Shown in pieces: positions 1 through 5,280 of a stretch of 6,627 nucleotides of DNA. The position numbers were made by a program, and so were the translations under genes. The stretch is from the NCBI GenBank assembly GCA_001795235.1, contig MGNZ01000023.1:1-6627 (forward strand). The letters run 5' to 3'. This DNA comes from Chloroflexi bacterium RBG_16_64_32. Lineage in GTDB: Bacteria; Chloroflexota; Dehalococcoidia; SM23-28-2; RBG-16-64-32. Numbering within the stretch: the first letter of the stretch is position 1; the number at the start of each line of letters is the position of its first letter. The notes beneath the pieces are model-generated. The model searched no databases. It saw nothing but the letters and a program-made list of their open reading frames with translations, and was not told where the DNA came from.

Positions 1-44
1 TGCCTTGCGATAACCATCGCCGCCTGGAGATAGCCGTTCAGCCC

Positions 45-1430
45 GTGGCCAAGCAGGACCCGGCCCAGCGGGTCAAGAATTGGGATGAGGCGTTCCTCGG
101 CTACGACCTGGAGACCGCGATCACCGAGGCTGAGCGCTGCATCCACTGCCCCACGGCGCCCTGCCAGGAGGCTTGCCCCGTCTCCAATGACATCCCCGGC
201 GCCCTCGCCCTCCTCGAGGAGGGCGACATTATCGGCGCCGCCAACGTCTTCCGCGAGACCTCAGACCTCCCCGAAATGTGCGGCCGCCTCTGCCCCCAGG
301 AATCCCTCTGCGAGGGCGCCTGCGTCGTCGGCTTCGCCATACGCACCGCCGAGCTGGGGCGCCAGCCGCCCGTCTCCATCGGTAAGCTGGAGTCGTTCAT
401 CACGGACAGCCAGCGGCGAACCGAGGGATTCCCCGTGCCGGACCTACCAGAGCCCACCGGCAGAACGGTGGCCATCGTCGGCTCCGGGCCCGCCGGCCTC
501 GCCGTCGCCGAGCAGCTCACCAGACGGGGCCATTCCTGCACCGTCTTCGAGGCCTGGCCCCAACCGGGCGGCGTCCTCCTCTACGGTATCCCCAACTTCA
601 AGATGCGTAAGGAGATCCTCCAGGACAAGCTGGCCTTCCTTCGCAGCCTCGGCGTCCAGTTCATCTGCAACACCCGCATCGGCGACGACGTCACGATCGA
701 CGACTTGTTCCGTCAGGGCTATCACGCCGCCTTCGTCGGTACCGGAGCCGGCATCGGCGGGCATATGCGCATCCCCGGCGAGGACTTGCAGGGCGTATAT
801 CAGGCCACGGAGTTCCTCGTCAGGGGCAACCTGGAGCCGGACAACCTCCCGGAGCAGATGCGCGAGCCGCTGTCCATCGGCAGGCACGTCCTCGTCGTCG
901 GCGGCGGCGACACCTCCATGGACTGCGTCCGCACCGCCGTCCGCCTGAACGCCGAGGCCGTCACCTGCATGTACCGCCGCACCGAGCACGAACAGAAGGG
1001 CCGCGTCGAGGAGCGCCGCCACGCCAGCGAGGAGGGCGTCCAGTTCCAGTACCTCACCACCCCCGTCCGCTTCGTCGGCGAGAACGGCCGCGTCACCACC
1101 GCCGAGTGCGTCCGCATGCGCCTTGGCGATCCCGACGACTCGGGCCGGCGGCGCCCGGAGCCCGTCCCCGGCTCCGAGTTCGCCGTGCCCGCCGACACTG
1201 TCGTCCTGGCCATCGGCTACAGCGCCGACGACCTCCTGGAAGAGACCACGCCCGGACTCCACACGGACAAGCGCAGCCACCTGATCCGCGTCAAAGAGGA
1301 CTACAGCACCAGCCGTCGCGGCGTGTTTGCCGGCGGTGACAACGTGAACGGCGCCGACCTCGTCGTCACGGCCCTCGCCGACGGCCGCCGCGCCGCCGAA
1401 GCAATCCACGACTACCTGCAGCGTCTGTAG
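45..1430 (+). CDS. GltD/NfnB-type NAD(P)H-dependent Fe-S flavoprotein oxidoreductase (5' end uncertain)
   Basis: This is a cytoplasmic electron-transfer flavoprotein of the glutamate synthase small-subunit family. Counting from GTG 45, an N-terminal dicluster [4Fe-4S] domain carries Cys32, 35, 40, 44, 79, 83, 89 and 93. An FAD site follows at about 142-155 (VAIVGSGPAGLA), then an NAD(P) site at about 286-292 (GGGDTSM), and the C-terminal FAD motif (FAGGD) lies near residue 430. The stretch RTEHE...RVEERRHASEEG resembles the single-chain GltA/NfnB type more than E. coli GltD. No large (glutamine amidotransferase/FMN) subunit is visible, so the physiological electron acceptor is unknown and I give no symbol. 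GTG 45 is only the first visible start. The frame is open to base 1, no Shine-Dalgarno lies at a good distance (GGAG at 26-29 is 15 nt away), and relatives usually have extra residues before the Gln-Asp-Pro motif. The gene therefore probably begins at or beyond the left edge. Confidence 0.88.
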   Translation: MAKQDPAQRVKNWDEAFLGYDLETAITEAERCIHCPTAPCQEACPVSNDIPGALALLEEGDIIGAANVFRETSDLPEMCGRLCPQESLCEGACVVGFAIRTAELGRQPPVSIGKLESFITDSQRRTEGFPVPDLPEPTGRTVAIVGSGPAGLAVAEQLTRRGHSCTVFEAWPQPGGVLLYGIPNFKMRKEILQDKLAFLRSLGVQFICNTRIGDDVTIDDLFRQGYHAAFVGTGAGIGGHMRIPGEDLQGVYQATEFLVRGNLEPDNLPEQMREPLSIGRHVLVVGGGDTSMDCVRTAVRLNAEAVTCMYRRTEHEQKGRVEERRHASEEGVQFQYLTTPVRFVGENGRVTTAECVRMRLGDPDDSGRRRPEPVPGSEFAVPADTVVLAIGYSADDLLEETTPGLHTDKRSHLIRVKEDYSTSRRGVFAGGDNVNGADLVVTALADGRRAAEAIHDYLQRL

Positions 1431-1442
1431 ACATCACACGGT

Positions 1443-1472
1443 TTGACCCCCGACTTGGCGACGCCGTATAAT
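1443..1472 (+). promoter_or_regulatory. sigma70-type promoter for the rpmH operon
   Basis: The -35 box TTGACC (1443-1448) matches consensus at five of six positions. The -10 box TATAAT (1467-1472) is perfect, and the spacer is 18 bp. Transcription would start at about 1478-1480, roughly 50 nt before the L34 start codon. The site sits just after the oxidoreductase stop codon and before the first gene of a tightly packed run, so it probably drives rpmH and the genes downstream. The match is seen directly; activity is inferred. Confidence 0.85.
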
Positions 1473-1475
1473 TTC

Positions 1476-1511
1476 GCCGTGCCCCGTCCTATGCGGGGCG
1501 CGGTTTTGTTG
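1476..1511 (+). terminator. GC-rich hairpin with T-rich tail (terminator or 5' leader stem)
   Basis: The arms 1476-1486 and 1494-1504 pair over 11 positions, including two G-U wobbles. The core GCCCCG/CGGGGC is perfect, and the loop is the 7 nt TCCTATG. TTTTGTTG follows from 1504. This fits an intrinsic terminator for the upstream oxidoreductase transcript, since its stop codon is 46 nt before the stem. The left arm overlaps the predicted start point of the rpmH promoter, so rpmH mRNA would begin within or beside the stem and carry it as a 5' hairpin or weak attenuator. The structure is visible; which role applies is inference. Confidence 0.5.
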
Positions 1512-1526
1512 ACCTTCGGAGAAGCT

Positions 1527-1694
1527 TTGTGCCCAAGCGTACCTACCAGCCCAAGAAGCGGCGCCGGCGGCGACGTCACGGCTTCATGGCCAGAAATAGC
1601 ACCCGCAACGGACGGGCAGTGCTCAAGCGCCGAATCCTCAAGGGAAGGTGGCGGCTCGCCGTCTGAGCCGGCGGCAAGCCGAGCTGGCGCGGCC
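1527..1694 (+). other. open in-frame 5' extension of rnpA spanning rpmH
   Basis: The rnpA reading frame has no stop codon anywhere across rpmH. It is open from at least 1443, with in-frame starts TTG 1443, GTG 1479, ATG 1491, TTG 1506, TTG 1509 and TTG 1527. TTG 1527 overlaps the GTG of rpmH (TTGTG) and could share its Shine-Dalgarno site. Translation from TTG 1527 would add 56 residues, rich in Ser, Ala, Gly, Pro and Glu, to RnpA. Such composition is expected from reading Arg/Lys codons one base out of frame, so openness alone is not proof of translation. Confidence 0.3.
1529..1666 (+). CDS. rpmH: 50S ribosomal protein L34
   Basis: This 45-residue very basic protein is the L34 component of the large ribosomal subunit. 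It begins MPKRTYQPKK, continues with six arginines, then HGFMARN, and ends KGRWRLAV, which is the L34 pattern from start to end. The length is typical (44-47 residues). The start is GTG 1529, with GGAGAA at 1518-1523 as a well-placed Shine-Dalgarno site; the stop is TGA 1664-1666. L34 normally stands just before rnpA, as here. The arginine run is longer than in most relatives I know. The whole gene lies inside a second open frame that leads into rnpA. Confidence 0.96.
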   Translation: MPKRTYQPKKRRRRRRHGFMARNSTRNGRAVLKRRILKGRWRLAV

Positions 1695-2060
1695 GTGCGC
1701 AGGCAGCTCAGGCTACGGAGGCGCACAGACTTCGACGCCGTATTCCAGAGGGGGAAACTCCTGTCCAATCGGATGCTAGTCCTGAGAAGCTTACCCAATC
1801 AGCTCCCACACAATCGCTACGGGTTCACCACCAGCAAACGCCTGGGCAACGCGGTCGTGCGGAACCGAGTCCGCCGTCGCCTGCGGGAGGGCATCCGCAG
1901 CCTTCAGGCGCGGCCCGGCTGGGACGTGGTCGTCTCCGCCCGCATCGCGGCCGCCCAGGCCGATTTCCATCAATTGAAAACGGCGGTAGCCAACCTGTTC
2001 GCCCGCGCCGGCATCCTCGCCAAGGACCCCGACGCGTCGGGGGGGGAGAAGCTGCCTTGA
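1695..2060 (+). CDS. rnpA: ribonuclease P protein component
   Basis: This is the protein subunit of RNase P, which assists the catalytic RNA in removing 5' leaders from precursor tRNAs. From GTG 1695 it is 121 residues, normal for the family. The N-terminus LRLRRRTDFDAVFQRG is the usual start region, and YGFTTSKRLGNAV followed by the RNR signature RNRVRRRLRE (residues 56-65) is diagnostic. The start was chosen because family similarity begins there. It has no evident Shine-Dalgarno and lies 28 nt after the rpmH stop, so it may be translated by coupling or as part of a longer form that begins upstream. The stop codon overlaps the yidD start (TTGA). Confidence 0.93.
   Translation: MRRQLRLRRRTDFDAVFQRGKLLSNRMLVLRSLPNQLPHNRYGFTTSKRLGNAVVRNRVRRRLREGIRSLQARPGWDVVVSARIAAAQADFHQLKTAVANLFARAGILAKDPDASGGEKLP
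2027..2042. repeat. 16-bp perfect palindrome CCCCGACGCGTCGGGG
   Basis: The sequence equals its own reverse complement over 16 bp. As RNA it can form a 6-bp stem (CCCCGA/UCGGGG) with a CGCG loop. It lies in the last codons of rnpA, directly before the G-rich Shine-Dalgarno region of yidD; eight consecutive G occupy 2039-2046. A role in yidD translation or as a protein site is possible but unproven. Confidence 0.55.
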
Positions 2061-2266
2061 AGCGCCCGGCCCTGGCGCTCATCCGCTGGTACCAGGGGTC
2101 GGTCTCGCCGACGCGCCCACCCGCGTGTCGCTTCCAGCCTACGTGTTCCCACTACGGCTACGAGGCGATGGAGAGACACGGGCTGCTCAAAGGCGGCTTC
2201 TTCACCCTGTGGCGCCTTCTCCGCTGCCACCCGTTCAACCCCGGCGGCTACGATCCCGTACCCTGA
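2057..2266 (+). CDS. yidD: membrane protein insertion efficiency factor YidD
   Basis: YidD is a small peripheral inner-membrane protein that assists YidC-dependent insertion of membrane proteins. The 69-residue sequence matches the family along its full length: an amphipathic N-terminus (LIRWYQGSVSP), then CRFQPTCSHYGYEAMERHG, KGGFFTLWRLLRCHP and the closing GGYDPVP. The conserved cysteines are Cys24, Cys30 and Cys57. The TTG start overlaps the rnpA stop as TTGA, and the G-rich stretch GGGGAG just upstream supplies a ribosome-binding site. Its place between rnpA and yidC is the standard one. Confidence 0.93.
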   Translation: MKRPALALIRWYQGSVSPTRPPACRFQPTCSHYGYEAMERHGLLKGGFFTLWRLLRCHPFNPGGYDPVP

Positions 2267-2313
2267 CACACCGAAGGCGGATAGGCGGACAACTGCTCAA
2301 AAGACCGGCCGAT

Positions 2314-2320
2314 AAGGAGG
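2314..2320 (+). promoter_or_regulatory. strong Shine-Dalgarno AAGGAGG before an apparent ATC start
   Basis: AAGGAGG is fully complementary to the 3' end of 16S rRNA and is the best such site in the window. Five bases after it comes ATC 2326, in frame with the lipoprotein and directly before a complete signal peptide. No ATG, GTG or TTG in that frame lies between 2267 and the ATG at 2383, which is already inside the signal sequence. The site therefore defines a start position but not a normal start codon. Confidence 0.7.
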
Positions 2321-2325
2321 AAAAT

Positions 2326-3594
2326 ATCCGGCGCATCACACGCACCCGCCCGCACCTCGTACTCGCGCTTCTCGGCGTCACCATGCTCGCCGCCGCAGGC
2401 TGCATGGGATTCAATAACCCGGAGGGCTGGGCCGGCCCGGAGGTGGCGGGCGACCTCCTGATAGCCAGCACCGACAAGGGCGAACTGTCCGCCCTCGACC
2501 CGAACGCCGAGTCGGGCCCTCAATGCGACAACTCTACTGACGACGACCAGGACGGATGGGTGAACGAGGGCTGTCCCCAAGTGGGCACTAAGGCGGAGAA
2601 GGGGGAAGAGTGCGACAACGACACCAGCGACGACACCGCAAACGGCGCCGCGGATGACGATAAGGTAAACGACGGCTGCCCGCATTCGTCGCTGTGGAAG
2701 TTTCCGACCGGCGATGAGGAGCCGGAGCTAGACCTGGAGGCGATCTACGGCACCCCCATCATCAGCGGCGACACCGTCTTCTTCGCGGCATACAGCGGCG
2801 ACGTGTACGCGCTGAGCCTGGAGACCGGCGAGCCGTTGTGGGGTCAGCCCTTCGACACGGATAGCGCCATCATCGCCGGCGTCGCACTCGCCGAAACGGC
2901 GCTCTATGTGGCCGATGACGACGGCCTCCTTCGCGTTCTGGACCCGCAGACCGGGCGCCAAACCGACGTCTTTGACGCCGGCGCCAGCATCTGGGCTGCG
3001 CCCCTCCTGGCCGATGGCGTCCTCTACGTGGCCTCCGTCGACGGCAGGCTCTACGCCCTGGACGCCGAGACGCTGGAGTTGGTCTGGGACGAGCCCTTCG
3101 AGGCGGAACAGGGGCTGGTCTCCGACCCGGTGCTCGCCGCCGGCACCGTCCTCGTCGGCGGCATAGATCGTGAGCTCCACGCCGTGGACGTGGAGACGGG
3201 CGATGAGCGGTGGTCGTTCGCGGCCGACAACTGGTTCTGGGGCCGGCCATTGGTGGAGGACGGCAGCGTGTACGCGCCCAACCTGGACGGCCGCCTCTAC
3301 GCCATCAGCTCCGAGAGCGGCGTTGAGCGCTGGTCGTTCAAGGCCGACGAGCCGCTGCGCTCCGCCCCCGTGCTCGCCGGCGACATCCTCGTGATCGCCG
3401 ACCGCGAGGGGAACGTCTACGGGCTCGACCCGGACACCGGCGCCCTCAACTGGCCGGCGCCGGCGGCACTCGAGAAGGCCGTTCTCGCCAATCCCCTGGT
3501 CCTGAACGGAGAGGTCGTTATCAGCGCCGAGGGCGGTGACCTGTTCCGGCTGGACGCCGGAGCCGGCAGCTTTGACGAGGTGGAGACCCGGTGA
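2326..3594 (+). CDS. PQQ-like beta-propeller lipoprotein (BamB-like fold) with Cys/Asp-rich insert
   Basis: From ATC 2326 this is a 422-residue exported lipoprotein. Residues 1-26 form a type II signal peptide: a basic start (RRITRTRPH), a hydrophobic core and the lipobox LAAAGC with Cys26. About eight PQQ/BamB-type blades follow, each with a core like VLYVASVDGRLYALDAET ending near Trp. Blade 1 is split by residues 63-122, which hold two Cys-Asp-Asn ... Gly-Cys-Pro motifs; regular blades run from about 143 to the end. The protein should sit on the outer face of the membrane. No enzyme motif is visible, so a scaffold or protein-binding role is likelier than a dehydrogenase. It lies between yidD and yidC and overlaps yidC as GTGA, which suggests a role in membrane-protein biogenesis; that is inference. 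The frame is also open upstream to GTG 2125 inside yidD, but that extension shows no signal peptide or ribosome site. Confidence is high for the gene and moderate for the start. Confidence 0.82.
   Translation: MRRITRTRPHLVLALLGVTMLAAAGCMGFNNPEGWAGPEVAGDLLIASTDKGELSALDPNAESGPQCDNSTDDDQDGWVNEGCPQVGTKAEKGEECDNDTSDDTANGAADDDKVNDGCPHSSLWKFPTGDEEPELDLEAIYGTPIISGDTVFFAAYSGDVYALSLETGEPLWGQPFDTDSAIIAGVALAETALYVADDDGLLRVLDPQTGRQTDVFDAGASIWAAPLLADGVLYVASVDGRLYALDAETLELVWDEPFEAEQGLVSDPVLAAGTVLVGGIDRELHAVDVETGDERWSFAADNWFWGRPLVEDGSVYAPNLDGRLYAISSESGVERWSFKADEPLRSAPVLAGDILVIADREGNVYGLDPDTGALNWPAPAALEKAVLANPLVLNGEVVISAEGGDLFRLDAGAGSFDEVETR
2524..2682 (+). repeat. two Cys-Asp-Asn...Gly-Cys-Pro repeats inserted in the propeller lipoprotein
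   Basis: Copy 1 (2524-2577) reads CDNSTDDDQDGWVNEGCP. Copy 2 (2611-2682) begins CDNDTSDD, has about six extra residues, and ends DDDKVNDGCP. They start 87 bp (29 residues) apart. Each has two cysteines and a dense run of Asp, resembling thrombospondin type 3-like calcium-binding loops. Disulfide formation and Ca2+ binding are plausible outside the cytoplasm but inferred. The insert falls between the LSALDP and LWKF strands of one blade. Confidence 0.75.
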
Positions 3595-4583
3595 GCCGAT
3601 CAGCGCCTGCGGCCCCCGCAGTGGCGCGCCCCCAGTTGGGCAACCTGCTGATGATCTCCGTCATAGTGGGGATCATCGGAGCCTTCTTCGTAATGGGCCT
3701 GGGTGTTGCCTGGAACACCCTGCTCATGAACCCCCTTATCAACGCCCTCCTCCTGCTCACCAACATCGTCGGCGGGCAGTTCGGCCTGGCAATCATCCTG
3801 TTCACCGTGCTCCTGCGCATCGTCACCATCCCCTTCACCCTGCGCCAGCTCCGCTCCACCCGGGCCATGCAGGATCTGCAGCCCCGCATGCAGGAGGTGC
3901 AGAAGAAGTACAAAGACCCCAAGCGCCGCCAGGAAGAGACGATGAAGCTCTACAAGGAGGCCGGGGTCAACCCTCTGGGCTGCTTCATGCCGATGGCGAT
4001 CCAGATGCTGGTGTTCATCGCCCTCTACCGCGCCCTGGCGTTCGTTGTGGGCGGCATCCCGGAGAGCCTTGTGGGGCTATCGCAGCGGGTCTACCCCTGG
4101 TCCTATCTCACACTGTCCGTCCCCCTGGAGCAGTCGTTCCTCTGGCTGGAGCTGGGGCGGCCGGACACAACGTTCATCCTGCCCCTGCTGGTGGGCGTCA
4201 GCACCTACGTGCAGACGCGGCTCTCCGCCACCCCCGCCACCACCCCCCAGCAGCAACAGCAGCAGCAGATGATGACGTGGATGATGCCGCTCGTGCTGGT
4301 CTGGATCACCCTGTCCCTGCCCAGCGGCGTTGGCGTATACTGGGTTGTCTCCAACGTGTTTAGCGTATTCGCCAGCTACTTCGTGTACGGCGGGAGCATG
4401 ACTTGGCGCAACCTTCTACCCACAACCCCATCTACGCCGCCCAAGCAGCCGCGCCCAAAGGCGCCACCAGACGTCCAGGAGGAGGCAGAAGCTTCTGCCC
4501 CCACCGAAGCCATAGAAGTGAGGTCTGCCCATGGAAAGAGAAAGCGTCGAGGTAAGCGCAAAAACCGTCGACGAGGCGATTGA
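3591..4583 (+). CDS. yidC: YidC/Oxa1 family membrane protein insertase
   Basis: YidC inserts and folds membrane proteins, alone or with SecYEG. The 330-residue protein has the short form without the large periplasmic domain of E. coli YidC. Hydrophobic stretches lie at about 17-45, 46-82, 140-160, 195-213 and 228-265. Arg76 in LLRIVTIPF is the conserved charge of the hydrophilic groove. The cytoplasmic hairpin is LRSTRAMQDLQPRMQEVQKK ... KEAGVNP, and WMMPLVLVWITLSLPSGVGVYWVVSN closes the core in two adjoining motifs. An N-terminal stretch of about 40 residues with its own hydrophobic segment precedes the usual WNTLLMNPLINALL region. Seven glutamines (220-226, mostly CAG) precede the last membrane region. 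The tail (315-330) is strongly basic (GKRKRRGKRKNRRRGD), as in YidC proteins that bind ribosomes. The GTG start overlaps the lipoprotein stop; the 3' end overlaps jag by 53 nt. Confidence 0.95.
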   Translation: MSRSAPAAPAVARPQLGNLLMISVIVGIIGAFFVMGLGVAWNTLLMNPLINALLLLTNIVGGQFGLAIILFTVLLRIVTIPFTLRQLRSTRAMQDLQPRMQEVQKKYKDPKRRQEETMKLYKEAGVNPLGCFMPMAIQMLVFIALYRALAFVVGGIPESLVGLSQRVYPWSYLTLSVPLEQSFLWLELGRPDTTFILPLLVGVSTYVQTRLSATPATTPQQQQQQQMMTWMMPLVLVWITLSLPSGVGVYWVVSNVFSVFASYFVYGGSMTWRNLLPTTPSTPPKQPRPKAPPDVQEEAEASAPTEAIEVRSAHGKRKRRGKRKNRRRGD

Positions 4584-5280
4584 CGATGCCCTGGAGGAGC
4601 TGGGCCTCAAGCGGCAGCAAGCCGAGATAGAGATCCTCAGCGCGGGCAAGCCGGGGCTCTTCGGCATCGGCGGTGAGCAGGCCCGCGTCCGCGTCACCGC
4701 CCTTGAGGTGGGCACAGCCAGGCCGATGGCTGAGCCCGAGGCGGTGGTCGAGGAAGGGGCCGCGGTGGAAGTCAGAGACGCCGACTCTCCAGAGGTGGAG
4801 CAGGCGTCAGGCCACCTCACCGAACTACTCGCCTTGATGGACTTAGACGCCGAAGTCTCCGTGCGCGCCCCGGAAACGCCCGGAGACGGCATAGGCCGCG
4901 CCAGCGCCGTGCTGGACATCAACGGCGATGACCTCGGCCTCCTCATCGGCCGTCGCGGCGCCACTCTGGCCGCCCTCCAGTACCTGCTTAACGTCATGAT
5001 CAGCCGCAAAACCGGGAGCCGCCTGCTTGTGAGCGTCGACGTTGAGCATTACAGGCGCCGCCGCGAGGAAACCCTGTGCGGCCTCGCCCGCCGCATGGCC
5101 GACCGTGTGCGTCAGACCGGCCGCTCCATCACTCTTGAGCCGATGCCGGCGATGGAGCGCCGCATAATCCATCTAGTCCTGGCCGAAGACGAAGCCGTGA
5201 CCACAGGCTCCAGCGGCGAGGGAGACGCCCGAAAAGTGGTCATCTACGCTAGGGGCTCCCGCCCCGGCCCCGCGCGTTGA
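4531..5280 (+). CDS. jag: Jag/KhpB RNA-binding protein (Jag-N, KH and R3H domains)
   Basis: Jag (SpoIIIJ-associated protein, KhpB) is a cytoplasmic single-stranded RNA-binding protein that, with KhpA, affects cell division and envelope synthesis in Gram-positive bacteria. The 249 residues show the three usual parts. A Jag-N domain (about 4-56) contains VEVSAKTVDEAI and GLFGIGG. An acidic Glu/Ala-rich linker follows. The KH domain (about 95-170) has the GRRG loop at 140-143, and the R3H domain (about 185-245) has Arg210 and His214 in ERRIIH. ATG 4531 lies inside yidC, and the Jag-N match begins within the overlap, so the overlap is real and not a wrong start. The stop codon shares one base with the next gene's ATG. 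Confidence 0.94.
   Translation: MERESVEVSAKTVDEAIDDALEELGLKRQQAEIEILSAGKPGLFGIGGEQARVRVTALEVGTARPMAEPEAVVEEGAAVEVRDADSPEVEQASGHLTELLALMDLDAEVSVRAPETPGDGIGRASAVLDINGDDLGLLIGRRGATLAALQYLLNVMISRKTGSRLLVSVDVEHYRRRREETLCGLARRMADRVRQTGRSITLEPMPAMERRIIHLVLAEDEAVTTGSSGEGDARKVVIYARGSRPGPAR

Noticed and set aside
444..1409. Long open frame on the - strand inside the oxidoreductase gene
   Set aside because: Its product is Ala/Gly/Val/Asp-rich with no recognisable motif, as expected antisense to a GC-rich gene. The + strand has full GltD-type motifs.
1412..1798. - strand frame opposite rpmH and the start of rnpA
   Set aside because: It has no family resemblance; the region is fully explained by the promoter, rpmH and rnpA on the + strand.
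2125..2325. N-terminal extension of the lipoprotein starting at GTG 2125
   Set aside because: It would read most of yidD in another frame, bring no Shine-Dalgarno, and bury the signal peptide about 67 residues into the protein.
2329..2346. RRITRT at the lipoprotein N-terminus as a Tat signal
   Set aside because: It lacks the hydrophobic residues of the Tat motif (RRxFLK). The lipobox and short basic start fit an ordinary Sec lipoprotein signal.
4248..4268. Seven-glutamine CAG/CAA run in yidC as a possible phase-variation tract
   Set aside because: Each unit is a codon, so slippage would keep the frame. Gln-rich stretches at this place occur in related YidC proteins, so I treat it as a tolerated loop.
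3536..4363. 275-codon + strand frame across the lipoprotein end and yidC
   Set aside because: It is a Pro/His/Ala/Arg-rich frame-shifted reading of yidC with no domain pattern. The YidC frame is unambiguous.
4416..5009. - strand Ser/Arg-rich frame opposite the yidC end and jag
   Set aside because: Low-complexity shadow of jag, which shows complete Jag-N, KH and R3H domains on the + strand.
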